Shown here in pieces: positions 1 to 9,240 of a stretch of 16,782 nt of DNA. A program made the position numbers and the translations under genes. The notes below the pieces were generated by a model. That model was not told where the DNA came from, ran no database searches, and saw only the letters and a list, made by a program, of their open reading frames with translations. How positions within the stretch are numbered: the stretch's first letter is position 1; each line of letters begins with the position of its first letter. The DNA is from CAZMLC01 sp964567125 (GTDB taxonomy: Bacteria; Verrucomicrobiota; Kiritimatiellia; RFP12; UBA1067). The stretch is taken from NCBI GenBank assembly GCA_964567125.1, contig CAZMLC010000063.1, positions 1 through 16,782 on the forward strand, written 5' to 3'.

Positions 1-35
1 AGGTAACGCTTGGCCGATAAATCGACAGTCTCCAT
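1..35 (-). CDS. Possible 5' end of a divergent gene running off the left edge
   Basis: On the minus strand an ATG at 35-33 is followed by eleven full open codons to the window edge (METVDLSAKRY). A purine-rich AAAGGA lies at 44-39, only 3 nt from the ATG, which is short for a ribosome binding site. The product cannot be identified from so few residues. A weak minus-strand promoter and an inverted repeat just upstream would suit a divergently transcribed regulator or enzyme gene. That is inference, and chance is a real alternative. Confidence 0.25.
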   Translation of the reverse strand, partial: METVDLSAKRY

Positions 36-70
36 AAATCCTTTCTTGCTGATGTAGGCGTCACGTCAAA

Positions 71-95
71 GTTGAAACGGACATACCGTTCAAAC
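71..95. repeat. Operator-like imperfect inverted repeat
   Basis: The arms GTTGAAACGG (71-80) and CCGTTCAAAC (86-95) are inverted copies matching at 8 of 10 positions around the 5-base centre ACATA. The size and symmetry resemble the binding site of a dimeric transcription factor. It lies upstream of the plus-strand promoter at 136-164 and just downstream of a weak minus-strand -10 at 101-96, so it could control a divergent gene, the giant protein gene, or both. The regulator is unknown. Confidence 0.35.
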
Positions 96-124
96 CGTAT
101 ACGAGCAATCGTTACGCGTTTCAG
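96..124 (-). promoter_or_regulatory. Weak candidate sigma70 promoter for the divergent left-edge gene
   Basis: On the minus strand, CTGAAA (124-119, 4 of 6 to the -35 consensus) is separated by 17 nt from TATACG (101-96, 4 of 6 to the -10 consensus). The predicted start of transcription would fall inside the inverted repeat at 71-95, a typical position for a repressor site. The match is weak and depends on the left-edge gene being real. Confidence 0.22.
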
Positions 125-135
125 CGCACACGAGA

Positions 136-164
136 TTTCGATACATCCAGATTTGTGTTATAAT
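136..164 (+). promoter_or_regulatory. Extended -10 sigma70 promoter for the giant surface-protein gene
   Basis: A perfect TATAAT at 159-164 is preceded by TG at 156-157, the extended -10 arrangement. The -35 hexamer at 136-141 (TTTCGA) is poor but correctly spaced at 17 nt, as is common when an extended -10 is present. Transcription would begin near 171 and give an untranslated leader of about 130 nt before the start codon at 305. I see no riboswitch fold or convincing coding sequence in that leader. Confidence 0.6.
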
Positions 165-304
165 CGCAAAAAACGGTGTGGGTGTCTACTCTATTCCGAG
201 TGGAAGACGGAATCCGTCTGTCAGCCGGAAAAACGTAAAAAAATAATGAGAATTCTGCTGCTTTTTGGTACGGTATGTAAATAAATAATCATAAGGAGTG
301 TTCT

Positions 305-3259
305 ATGCTTACGAAAACAGTGTCGAGCATGCGCGGAATACTGTGCATGTGGTTGCTGAGTTTCTTCGGGGTTGCCTCGCTTACGCACGGCGCGGATGGT
401 GTTTGGCTGGCAACCAATACGGTTCTCACGTCTTGGCAGAATTCATCCAACTGGGTGGAGGGGACTGTTGCGGGCGATTACGGTAAAGCGGTTATTCCTG
501 TGACGGTTTATACGGACCGCACGATTACGAATACCGAGGTTGTGACGCTGAGCGGGCTTATGCTGCAGTCTAATCTTCCCACGACCAACTTCTATCGTGC
601 GTATATCAATGGCGGCGAGTTCGCGTTCAGCGACGGTGCTGTCATTGATGTTGCTCCGCTCGGCGATTTCTTTCTGAATGGCACGCGTCTCAGCGGTTCT
701 GGCGATCTTGTTTTTTCCGGTGGCGGCCGCACATTTATCGGGGAAGGAACGAACACCTATGCGGGCCGTACCATTGTCTCTAACGGCTGGCTGCGAGCCA
801 AACGCGATTCCGCCCTGGGCGTATTGCCCGCCACGCCGCGCGCGGATGCGATTGTGCTGGATGGGGGCACGCTGATGAATGATGACGGCGTCATCCCGTT
901 GCAGATTGCGACCAATCGCGGCATCACGTTGACCCAGCGCGGCGGATATATCACGGCCGGCTATGCGGGCGAGACGGCCTGCACCATGGTGTATTCAGCG
1001 ATCACCGGACCGGGGTCGCTTGGATTGGTCTATGAAAACTCCCCTGTGATTCTTATGAACCCGGGTAACGATTATGCCGGTGATACCGCGATCGGAACAA
1101 CAGGCCCTGGTTCTGTCAACGGCATGCGTTCGCGTCTGCGCCTTGGCGCGGATGAGGTTTTGCCGCACGGCGAGGGCAAGGGGCGTCTGATTTTCGGCGC
1201 CGTACCGAGTAGGTCGACCTACGAATTGGATCTGAACGGGTTCACGGAGACGGTTAACGCGCTGATCGGCGATACGAAGAATGCGGTGATTACGACCTCA
1301 GTTAAAAACGCAGGCCATTTGCATGTCCTCTCCGAAGTAAATTATGCTGGTCAACTCGCAAACGGCGCAACGTTGACGAGTTCGGGAACGTTGACGCTCG
1401 TGGGCACGCGCAACAACAGCGGAATCGTGCAGGCCGACAACGCGGTTGTTATTGGGGCCGCTTCGCTCTTTCCGTGGGGTACACTGCGTTTCACCGGCGG
1501 TACGCTCACGCTGACAAACCAACTCGGCTGGATTGAATATCAGGGCGTGAATGATGGCAACAGCAGCACCATCAACATGAATGCGGCACTTTCCTATCTG
1601 GGCGTGAAATCCACTGCGGATTGGATGACGACGGTATCGGGAACTTATCCGGTAAATACTCAATTCAGCTATCAGGGCCGATGGTATGCGCCGATCACGG
1701 GTACATACAGTTTCCTCGGATCGTTCGATGATGGCTCGGCGCTGATGATTGATGGCCAGTTGCTTTTCAATACGAATACCTGCGTCAAAGTTGTTAAGCA
1801 AAATGTTGCGTTGACTGAAGGCTGGCACGAGGTGGACATGCGCGTGTCCAATCGTGGATCAATGGGTGGACCGATGAACAGCGCTCCCTCCGGTATTCTC
1901 TTCAGCACGAACAATAGCGCGTTTGCGACGCCTGGCGAGATCAGTGCAGGATTGCGCTTCGATGGTGCGTCGGTCGCCATAGTTCCGACGAATCGCCCGA
2001 ACTATATTTTTGGCCGCATGCTGATGGAAACGGATGGCACCCTGTATGTGAAAGCCGCAGAATTGGGCGAGCCGGTCTTTGCCGGTATTCTCGAGTCGCC
2101 CGCTGCGCAAACGCTCACGCTGGGCGATTGGAGTTCCCCCTTGATGTTCGGTTCGCCGTTGCGCGGCTATCCGGCCGTGTACAACGGTACGTTTGCCAAT
2201 GTGCCTAGCCTGATTCTGACCAATTCCGTCTGGTTGAAGAACGTGCCGGAATCCTATGTAATCCGTCCGCAGGCGCGGATCGCTCTGGACGGTGTCAAAC
2301 TTGCGGACAGCCAGGTGGTTGATGGTTTTACGCTCGTCTACCTCGCCTCCACGCCCGCGATGTCCGCATTGACGGTGCAGAATGGCGGCGTGCTCGACCT
2401 TTCGACACTCTGCTACGCGGATCTGGCGTACAGCAATGCGCCGTTGACGTTTACGCAACCGGTCACATTGGACAATGGTACGATTACAGTGGCAGCCGGA
2501 ACCGATGTCACGCTGAACGCGGCCATCAGTGGCACGGGAACCATTGAACATTCCGGTTCCGGTAAACTGATTTTGCAGAACAACGCGATCAGCACGGGGG
2601 TCAAGCTCAATACAGCGACCGATTCGAGCATTGTCTATACGCTGGCTGATCTGACGTATGACGCTCCGATCGGCATCGGTAGCGGCGGGTTTAATGTGGC
2701 CAGCAATACGACGTTGACCGCATCGGGATGCGTATCGCGCTATCTGAACCGTAACGGCTCCAAGTGGGGTGAGGGAACACTTATTCTGAGTGGAACTGAG
2801 CTGAATAACGGGCTCAGTCTGCATGGCCGCGGCGGCGTGATCGAACTGAATAAGAGCGGTGCACCGACGAATTATGCCGTTGCCAGTATCATCGGCATTG
2901 AATCCAATGTGCTCGTCCGCTTGACAGGTTCAAACGGCAATCAGATTGATGATACGGGACGCGTTCAATTTTTCGGCGGTTATCTCGATCTCAATGGCTT
3001 GAGCGAATCCGTCGGCTTTATGACCAATACGTTGCCGGGCGGCGGCGTGATCAACAATGGCGCCAGTGCCGCGACGATTGCGGTGATTGCCAATGCGGAT
3101 ACCGAACTGACCCAGTCGCAGCTGAAAGATGGTTCCGCGGTCTTGAATTTCACCAAGGAGGGGACAGGGCTTGCGCTGTTTGGCGCGGACACGATGCGCT
3201 ATACGGGCACCACGACCGTCAACGGCGGTAAGCTGAAGATTTTGACTTCATCGAACGTG
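305..3259 (+). CDS. Giant secreted beta-strand-repeat protein with PA14-like domain, 5' part (broken by gap)
   Basis: This is the first 985 codons of a very large exported protein, interrupted by the run of N. The start is well supported: AAGGAG at 293-298 lies 6 nt before the ATG. Residues 1-29 form a Sec-type signal peptide with a basic start and a hydrophobic stretch ending near THG-A. Most of the rest is Gly/Thr/Asn-rich beta-strand repeat sequence of the autotransporter-associated type, clear at about 131-172, 741-757 and 943-980, and expected to form a beta-helix. Residues ~408-545 resemble a PA14 domain, with the FDDGSALMIDG core at 474-484 and a later GWHEV. PA14 domains often bind glycans. 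Two similar short segments (LDLNGFTETV, LDLNGLSESV) mark internal repetition. The likely role is surface adhesion or glycan binding; the ligand is unknown. The gene continues at 3360. Confidence 0.85.
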
Positions 3260-3359
3260 NNNNNNNNNNNNNNNNNNNNNNNNNNNNNNNNNNNNNNNNN
3301 NNNNNNNNNNNNNNNNNNNNNNNNNNNNNNNNNNNNNNNNNNNNNNNNNNNNNNNNNNN
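3260..3359. other. Assembly gap (100 N) inside the giant gene
   Basis: Exactly 100 unresolved bases, the conventional placeholder for a gap of unknown size. A codon ends at 3259 and the downstream frame begins a codon at 3360, so the true missing length must be a multiple of three if this is one intact gene; 100 is not. Alignment with the second copy of the duplicated module at 4047-4487 predicts 72 missing codons (216 nt). Confidence 0.95.
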
Positions 3360-3587
3360 ACCAACGATAGCCGTGACAATCCGCTGACGATCACCTATCC
3401 GGGTTTACGGACGTTTAACGGGTATCGCTGGGCGACTGGAGGCGATGCGCCTGGCCGCGATCCGGTCAGTTGGACGCTTGAAGTCGGATATGTCACTGGC
3501 ACGACGACGAACTGGTACCTGCTGGATCAGAAGACGCGCTATGCGACCACGACCTCGCGCAGGACCTATACGCCCAGCTTCCCTGTG
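3360..3587 (+). repeat. Discoidin-like module, copy 1 (N-terminal part lost in the gap)
   Basis: This segment encodes NGYRWATGGDAPGRDPVSW and flanking sequence, which aligns with FDGYTYYTGNDSTGRDPVKW in copy 2. The pattern fits the C-terminal half of F5/8 type C (discoidin) carbohydrate- or lipid-binding modules. The residues just before the gap (TTTVNGGKLKI) also align with those before copy 2 (NTLIEGGGQAV), so the duplicated unit includes the preceding beta-strand repeat. Confidence 0.7.
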
Positions 3588-5132
3588 ACACCGGTACAGA
3601 TCAATGCGATTCCGGATGATCAGCCGATTGTGCTCGGCAGCAACGGATGCTTGCTGCTGGAAAATCTGGTTGCACCCGAGACGCTTGCCAACCTGAGCGG
3701 ATCAGGCACGCTGGAAGTGAATAACGGCACGGTTGTTTTAACCCATCCCGAACGCTTTACCGGGTCGGTCACGGGTACAGGGACGGTCATTCTGAAAACA
3801 GCGTCCGAACAGTACCTGGATATTCGTCCCGGCGGCGCTGTGATTTCGAATGCAGGTGAACGCGTCTATCTCCGCAATGCGCTGAGCGGAACGAACATCT
3901 GGAGCACAACCCAGATGAAAGACGGGATGGCCCCGATCGGTCTGCAACAGACGTCTGGCACGACCATCTACAGCGGTAATTCGACCTATTCCGGCAACAC
4001 CCTCATCGAGGGCGGCGGACAGGCTGTTGTCGCACGCGGTATCCAGGCGCGCTACATCCGCTTTACACCGCTGCTGATGAATCCGGCTGGCAGTAACTAT
4101 GCCTCGAATAATTATCAGATTGCGGAATTCCGGTTGATGCTGTCCGGGACAGATCTGACCTGGCCGGCGGCTACGACCGCATATGGTGAGATCGGCAACG
4201 GCAGTAACTCGGCTGAGCTCGCTCCCAATGCGGTTGATAATAAGACAAACAACAAATTCTACAGCGCCTACGGTTCGGTCAATCCGTTGGTGATTGTTTT
4301 GCCTGCAGTCACTATTTTTGATGGGTATACCTATTACACAGGCAACGATTCGACGGGCCGCGATCCGGTGAAGTGGACCCTGGAGACCAGCCTGGATAGG
4401 ATCACGTGGACCGTGGTCGATGTCCGTTCGAATCAAGTGATTAATTCGACGCGTAACGCGCGTGCGGGAAATTGGCTGTTGTCCAATTTAACGGCAACAA
4501 ACAATGCCTTCTCTGATACATCCTGCATGGCGCTGAACGGACAGTTTTCGCTCTTGTCGCAGCAGGAAGTTGTCGGGCCCTTAAGTGGCACGGGACAGGT
4601 TGCGCTGGTCTTCGGGACATTAGGCGTGAATGCCTTTTCAGATGCCGCGTTTTCCGGCATGCTGGTCGGAACAGGCGTTGTCAGCAAGACCGGGAGTGCG
4701 ATGCAGACCTTCTCCGGCACGCTGGCCTATGCGGGAACGCTGATCGTTGAATCAGGCACCCTCAATCTCGATTCTGCTACGCTGAACGGCGTGACGAATA
4801 TCGTGTTGCGCGGTGGCGTCTTGACGGGTACCGCAACCGTGTTGGGACCGCTTACCATCACCAATGAAGGCGGCGTCTACGACGCTCAGCTGGCCGTGTC
4901 CGGCGCGTTGACGATCGTGGGCGATCTGAAGGTGCGTGCGGAAGGCGTCTCATTGCCCTATACTAAGGAGCTCTTCAGCTATGCGAGCCTCGATGCGGCC
5001 AGTGCCGATCGCGTACGTCAGGCGTTGATGACGACCGCTCTGCCTGAAGGTGTGGTGGTGCATGTCTCCGTAACGGCCTCGCAAGCTAAACTGATCGTGG
5101 TCAAGGCTGGTTCCGTGATCCTTGTCCGATAA
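3360..5132 (+). CDS. Giant secreted beta-strand-repeat protein, 3' part with F5/8 type C-like modules
   Basis: The frame is open from the first base after the gap to the stop at 5132, giving 590 residues that belong to the gene beginning at 305. An ATG at 3585 in this frame has no role as a start because homologous coding sequence precedes it. Order of parts: the C-terminal portion of a discoidin (F5/8 type C)-like module (3360-3587), beta-strand repeats, a complete second discoidin-like module (4047-4487), then more repeats rich in SGTG and TLNLDSATLNG-type segments. The protein ends in VILVR with no autotransporter barrel, no LPXTG motif and no PEP-CTERM tail. If 72 codons are missing, the whole protein would be about 1,647 residues. 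It probably binds glycans or matrix at the cell surface; how it is held there is not visible. The gene is followed at once by a strong terminator. Confidence 0.85.
   Translation, partial: TNDSRDNPLTITYPGLRTFNGYRWATGGDAPGRDPVSWTLEVGYVTGTTTNWYLLDQKTRYATTTSRRTYTPSFPVTPVQINAIPDDQPIVLGSNGCLLLENLVAPETLANLSGSGTLEVNNGTVVLTHPERFTGSVTGTGTVILKTASEQYLDIRPGGAVISNAGERVYLRNALSGTNIWSTTQMKDGMAPIGLQQTSGTTIYSGNSTYSGNTLIEGGGQAVVARGIQARYIRFTPLLMNPAGSNYASNNYQIAEFRLMLSGTDLTWPAATTAYGEIGNGSNSAELAPNAVDNKTNNKFYSAYGSVNPLVIVLPAVTIFDGYTYYTGNDSTGRDPVKWTLETSLDRITWTVVDVRSNQVINSTRNARAGNWLLSNLTATNNAFSDTSCMALNGQFSLLSQQEVVGPLSGTGQVALVFGTLGVNAFSDAAFSGMLVGTGVVSKTGSAMQTFSGTLAYAGTLIVESGTLNLDSATLNGVTNIVLRGGVLTGTATVLGPLTITNEGGVYDAQLAVSGALTIVGDLKVRAEGVSLPYTKELFSYASLDAASADRVRQALMTTALPEGVVVHVSVTASQAKLIVVKAGSVILVR
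4047..4487 (+). repeat. Discoidin-like module, copy 2 (complete)
   Basis: The module runs from ARYIRFTP through QIAEFRLM to NWLLSN. The ARYIRF and IAEFRL strands and the later GRDPVKWTLE segment are characteristic of F5/8 type C-like domains. This copy is complete, so it serves as the template for estimating what is missing from copy 1. Both copies are followed by a similar stretch containing LSGSGT or LSGTGQ, so the internal duplication extends past the module. Confidence 0.7.
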
Positions 5133-5150
5133 GCGCCGATCTGGTCATGA

Positions 5151-5188
5151 AAAAAGCCGATGCCCGTGAGGGGTATCGGCTTTTTTTT
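5151..5188. terminator. Bidirectional rho-independent terminator between convergent genes
   Basis: GCCGATGCCC (5156-5165) pairs with GGGTATCGGC (5171-5180), with one G-T pair, around the loop GTGAG. An A-run precedes the stem (5150-5155) and eight T follow it (5181-5188), so the hairpin can stop transcription from both sides. It lies 18 nt after the stop of the giant protein gene and 21 nt after the stop of the convergent lipoprotein glycosidase gene. Confidence 0.93.
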
Positions 5189-5209
5189 GTGCGTGAGGTA
5201 AGGCTGCGT

Positions 5210-8200
5210 TTAATCGCCCAGGATCATGAGTGGCCAGCGTTCCGGATGGTTGTCGCAGTGAAGCCCGGGTTCTGTCGCCGTGCTGATCCCTTTGTAGCGT
5301 GTACGATCCGTGGCGGAATCGAAATCATGAATAAAGAGGCCGATGCCTGCTAAGAATCCCGGCTTCAACATCAGCGGTTCGATGTACCGCTGCGGGAAGG
5401 TGATGACAACGCTGGCTCCGTGTGCAGTCTGCACCCAGTCGTTGCCGATCTTTTCCGCGGCCTCCTGCTTGGAAGCCATGTTCACGCCATCGGCCAGCTG
5501 GTGGTAGACTTCGCGGAAACGGTAGACCGTACCGCGACCGTTCTGTCCCGCTTTGGGTTTGCAGAAATCGTAGCGATAGTCATCGTTGTCGAAGCGCGCT
5601 TCAGCTGCCGTGCGTCCATTGGCGCCGGTATCGAAATAAACCTCAATCGCCTGGTCATGGTTCCAGAGGCACTGCAAGGCTTTGGGTTTGAGCCACTCCT
5701 CGGGGAATTCAACGCAGTGGTCATCGCGCAGATCGATACGGATGTAGAAGTTTGTTGTGTCCCATGCGCAGCGGGCCGTCGCACTCAGGTCCGCGGGCGT
5801 AACCGCACGGACAGGCTGTTTGCCGAAGAAATAATTGGTGAGTGTAATCGGGGCGATCGCCTCCCAGTTGATCGGCTGCGTCGTTACGCGGGGAACACTG
5901 AAATAATCCATCTTCCATGTGCCCGTGCGCGGTTCCCCGTGCTCAGGAACGAGGCGATAGGTGTAATTCCAGCTGTACAGGCTGTCCTTCTGCGCGGGTG
6001 CCACAGGCACGGGCAACAGCACTTCTGCTTTGGGGGCGAGCGCATACGGTAGCGTCGTGCCATGGATTTGGAGCGTACCGGACTGTTTGCGACCGGTCAG
6101 GTTCGTGAGGTGCGCCCGGATGCTGCGATCACGTTGCGGAACAAAGGCGATCGCGATCGCGGAATCACCGCCGGTTGCCTCTGCGTTCTGCAATGAGGAG
6201 ATGAGTGCTTTCGGATCTGCAGCTGAGATGAAGAGCGGCGCCGGCGTGACCGGAATCAGGGTGTAGCCCTCCTTGTCCGTCTGCGCGCTACGGGGATTGC
6301 CCATGGCATCCATGAATTGCACAGGCTGATCAAAGCGCACCGCAAGGACCGGCGCAGGCTGATGTCCTGATTCGACCGTATGGCGCGTGCACCAGAGCGC
6401 GGCGATGCCGCTGCCATCGGCTTTTTTGAAACCGTAACCGCGCACGCCGGGGCTGGGACGGATGTCGTCGACGAAGATGGGGTTGCTCAGCGCATGCCCG
6501 AGCGTATTCACCGTCTTGCAGAGCAGGATCGGCGTGAGGTGCAAATCGATATAGGGCGCTGAGACCCAGATGTTCGCGCATTTGATGCGCGGCCAGTATT
6601 TCATGCAGATGATGTAGAGCCGCATGGCTGACATGGCCTGCAGAAATTCGCGGTGGCCGAAATCATACGTCGCCTTGCCGGCCGCATAGGCATCGTAACT
6701 GTCGCCCGCATTCCACGCCGGGATGTACGTCTCAGGGATATTGAACAGTTCCGTGAAGAGAATCGGCGTGGTATCCGTGTAACCATAACGCTTGCCTTGC
6801 TCAATCAGCCGCGCAGCTTCCTCGTCAAGGTCCGACGTGGAGAGTAATCCCTTGTCGATGCTGCCATACGGGTGAACCGAGAGCGCATCGTATGCGAAAT
6901 GATGTTCGCGCGCGGTCTTTAAATAACCTTCATACGGTTCGTAACCGCGCAGGAGGTTGTATCCCGATGTGCCGCTGGTCGGCGTGCACTTCACTCCGGC
7001 TTTGCGGGCACCTCGCGCCGCTGCGGATTGCAGTTTGAAATAAGAGGCGAAGTCGCCGCGTCCGACATACAGGGAACTCTCTTCCTCATTGCCGTATGAG
7101 ACATAGGGGAAGATCCGGGCCGGCAGACGGCGCAGAACCGCTTCGGTTTGCGCTTCGACATACTGCTCAAGGGCAGGGGTGATTTCCGGTTGATCGTAGA
7201 GAGTCTGATGATGCGTGCTGAGCTGTTTAAAGGGCGATTGGCCCGGCTGCTCGCGGTCGAGCCGCATCAGGTAGTCGCCCATGGCGGTCTGCCAGTTCTG
7301 TATACCGTAGGCAGTCAGTGTCTGCTCGACGAGCGGATTCTTCAGACAATCCGTCATCGAGATCCAGGTTGTTCCGCCCCAGCCCCAGTCGCGGAATTTG
7401 CGCGCCAACGCTTCGCCGCGTGAAACGCGCCATGCATTGTTGACGAGCGTCGCCATGAGCGAGGCTGTCGCATGCTGGTTGTAGAGCGGCGTCATGATGG
7501 AGAAACGGTAGAACTCGGTATAGGCCGGATATCCCTCCACGTGCGTGGTGGTCTTCACGACAAAGACGCCCTGTCCCAGCTGCTGGGGCAGGGCGATGGG
7601 CTGCCACAGGCTTCCCTGATCATCCAGCGTGACGCAGATGTTCGTTGTCAGGTTGACTTCGCGATACCCGTTCTGGATTGTAACCGCGATTGTGCCTTGC
7701 TGGTGGGGTGCGCCGACCAAGGCCAATCCAGCCTGAGCCGCTTGGCCGAGAACAAGATCGTTGTCGGGATTTGCCGTGACGAAATTCGCTTCGATCGGAG
7801 CGCTCACGTACGCGCTTGGCTGGTTCGCCTGTTCCAGTTGCAGGCTGTCGAGCAAGACATCCCAGCCTTCGAGAAAGACGCGAAATCCCGCATGATCCGC
7901 AGTGAAGGTCCGCGCGTAGCGTTTCCAGTCGTGCGTAATTTCGAAGTGCGACTCCTTCTTATCGTTGTCGCCCCAGATGCGATCCGAGAGCGTACCGCCG
8001 CGCGCCGCATTGCCGATCGCGACGCGCAGGGAGCCGCGCGGCTCCTTCACCGTCCGTGCGTAGAAGCTGAGCGTGTAGGTCTTGCCGCTTTCCAAGGCGA
8101 TGGGCATGGAGCAGATGCTCGGACCATTATTCAGCGCGCCGATCTTCAAGGCCTTTTTGCCGCTGTGGGCATCGGCGACGATCGACCATTTCGGAACATT

Positions 8201-9235
8201 GGTTTTCACATACGTTGCGCCGCCGCCGACCCAGGTCCAGTAGCGCAGGTCTTGTTCGAAGCTGGGATTCGGCATGATGTTGCGCGTCGGACGCTGCGGA
8301 ACATGCGTCTGATCCTCTTTCCAGAAGTCGATATTGCCCACGGGTGGCGGGACGTTTTCATCGGCGAGCTCCACGTGGCCAAGGTCGATGATCAGGCGAC
8401 CTTTGGAGCCGCTCTGCGCATGGTCGAGACGATAAATCGATGAAAAACGATCCGGACTCTTTGGAAAGCACTCGATACTTTCCTGATAGTGTCCCTTGAC
8501 CTCCCCGAGCTTCAGCGTGAAGCCTTTCAGCGGTGTGTCGATGTCGTAATGGTAGTCGCCGATACACATCTGCGGTTTGGCGAGTTTGTTGAACAAGGTG
8601 TCGCGGTCATGCTGCACGAGTTCCGTATTGCCGATGGCGTGACGCGCGGTGCGATAGCGGTCGGTTGCGGGAATGATCCAGAGGTTCACCGTGGCCTCCG
8701 AACCTGTGTCCCAGCTGAGCTCGACGCAGCTGGGACTGAGCGGTTTCAACGTGTAGGTGAAAATCGCTTCCGTTTGATTGGTCAGACGATAGGGCTTGCT
8801 GAAGGTTGTGATACCCCGTTTTTTATCGAATGCGTAGGTCGCGGGTTTATCCGGGATGGGGCCGAAGGGATAACCGAATCCCTGATTCGGCAGCGATCCC
8901 CACCAGGTGATGGCCATGCATTCCGTGTTGTCGACATAGATTTTAACGTTGGTCTGATCTTCCGCGGTGCGGCCATTGGCGATGCGCGTAGTGACGACTT
9001 TGTTGCCAGCTGTATAGACCGGACGTTGGGCAAAACGACCTTGAGCGGCAATGAACTCTGTGACAGTAAGTGTGGGTGTAACGCATCCTGTCCGTTGTCC
9101 CTGATTGATCGGCGGCGGATTGGGCAAGGGTGGAAAAGAGGCCGCTGATGGCGCGGCCGGATTCGCTGCGGGCTTGCAGGCTACTGTGCATACGCTTAAA
9201 GCGGCAAGCAGGAGGAGAACCGTGTGATTCTGCAT
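5210..9235 (-). CDS. Lipoprotein glycoside hydrolase, clan A-like barrel with CBM4/9- and CBM9-like modules
   Basis: A 1,341-residue exported protein. I place the start at ATG 9235, which has GAGGA at 9245-9241; a TTG at 9247 would bury that site. Residues 1-19 are a hydrophobic signal ending in TVAC, an acceptable lipobox, so C20 is the probable lipidated residue. Residues ~50-300 are an unrecognised beta-rich region. Residues ~320-475 look like a CBM4/9 module (NPSFE at 323, YTLSFYAR, LLDSLQLEQ). Residues ~575-920 have clan A glycosidase features: YGNEE with N716-E717 as candidate acid/base, SVHPYG at 786-791, and LFTELF with E829 as candidate nucleophile. The C-terminal ~220 residues resemble a CBM9-like domain (IEVYFDTGANGR). 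The exact GH family and substrate are unknown. The protein is probably surface- or periplasm-facing and cleaves a polysaccharide or glycoside. It lies 49 bp after the preceding gene with no clear promoter between, so the two may be co-transcribed. Confidence 0.82.
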   Translation of the reverse strand: MQNHTVLLLLAALSVCTVACKPAANPAAPSAASFPPLPNPPPINQGQRTGCVTPTLTVTEFIAAQGRFAQRPVYTAGNKVVTTRIANGRTAEDQTNVKIYVDNTECMAITWWGSLPNQGFGYPFGPIPDKPATYAFDKKRGITTFSKPYRLTNQTEAIFTYTLKPLSPSCVELSWDTGSEATVNLWIIPATDRYRTARHAIGNTELVQHDRDTLFNKLAKPQMCIGDYHYDIDTPLKGFTLKLGEVKGHYQESIECFPKSPDRFSSIYRLDHAQSGSKGRLIIDLGHVELADENVPPPVGNIDFWKEDQTHVPQRPTRNIMPNPSFEQDLRYWTWVGGGATYVKTNVPKWSIVADAHSGKKALKIGALNNGPSICSMPIALESGKTYTLSFYARTVKEPRGSLRVAIGNAARGGTLSDRIWGDNDKKESHFEITHDWKRYARTFTADHAGFRVFLEGWDVLLDSLQLEQANQPSAYVSAPIEANFVTANPDNDLVLGQAAQAGLALVGAPHQQGTIAVTIQNGYREVNLTTNICVTLDDQGSLWQPIALPQQLGQGVFVVKTTTHVEGYPAYTEFYRFSIMTPLYNQHATASLMATLVNNAWRVSRGEALARKFRDWGWGGTTWISMTDCLKNPLVEQTLTAYGIQNWQTAMGDYLMRLDREQPGQSPFKQLSTHHQTLYDQPEITPALEQYVEAQTEAVLRRLPARIFPYVSYGNEEESSLYVGRGDFASYFKLQSAAARGARKAGVKCTPTSGTSGYNLLRGYEPYEGYLKTAREHHFAYDALSVHPYGSIDKGLLSTSDLDEEAARLIEQGKRYGYTDTTPILFTELFNIPETYIPAWNAGDSYDAYAAGKATYDFGHREFLQAMSAMRLYIICMKYWPRIKCANIWVSAPYIDLHLTPILLCKTVNTLGHALSNPIFVDDIRPSPGVRGYGFKKADGSGIAALWCTRHTVESGHQPAPVLAVRFDQPVQFMDAMGNPRSAQTDKEGYTLIPVTPAPLFISAADPKALISSLQNAEATGGDSAIAIAFVPQRDRSIRAHLTNLTGRKQSGTLQIHGTTLPYALAPKAEVLLPVPVAPAQKDSLYSWNYTYRLVPEHGEPRTGTWKMDYFSVPRVTTQPINWEAIAPITLTNYFFGKQPVRAVTPADLSATARCAWDTTNFYIRIDLRDDHCVEFPEEWLKPKALQCLWNHDQAIEVYFDTGANGRTAAEARFDNDDYRYDFCKPKAGQNGRGTVYRFREVYHQLADGVNMASKQEAAEKIGNDWVQTAHGASVVITFPQRYIEPLMLKPGFLAGIGLFIHDFDSATDRTRYKGISTATEPGLHCDNHPERWPLMILGD

Positions 9236-9240
9236 AGCAT

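Noticed and set aside
118..121. Protein-level oddity: Thr instead of Asn in the FeoB G4 motif (these are residue numbers, not bases)
   Set aside because: Thr at this position is an accepted alternative in G-protein G4 motifs, so it is not evidence of a defective transporter.
72..284. Short open frame in the leader of the giant gene
   Set aside because: It has no ribosome binding site, starts before the predicted promoter, and its composition (Arg/Lys/Cys mix) resembles no protein. The region is better read as promoter plus untranslated leader.
1859..2824. 321-codon open frame on the minus strand
   Set aside because: It lies wholly opposite the well-supported giant gene, is rich in Arg, His and Gln as antisense frames of GC-rich genes are, and has no start signal.
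7472..8443. 323-codon open frame on the plus strand
   Set aside because: It is antisense to the glycosidase gene, crosses its CBM4/9 region, and shows no recognisable domain or ribosome binding site.
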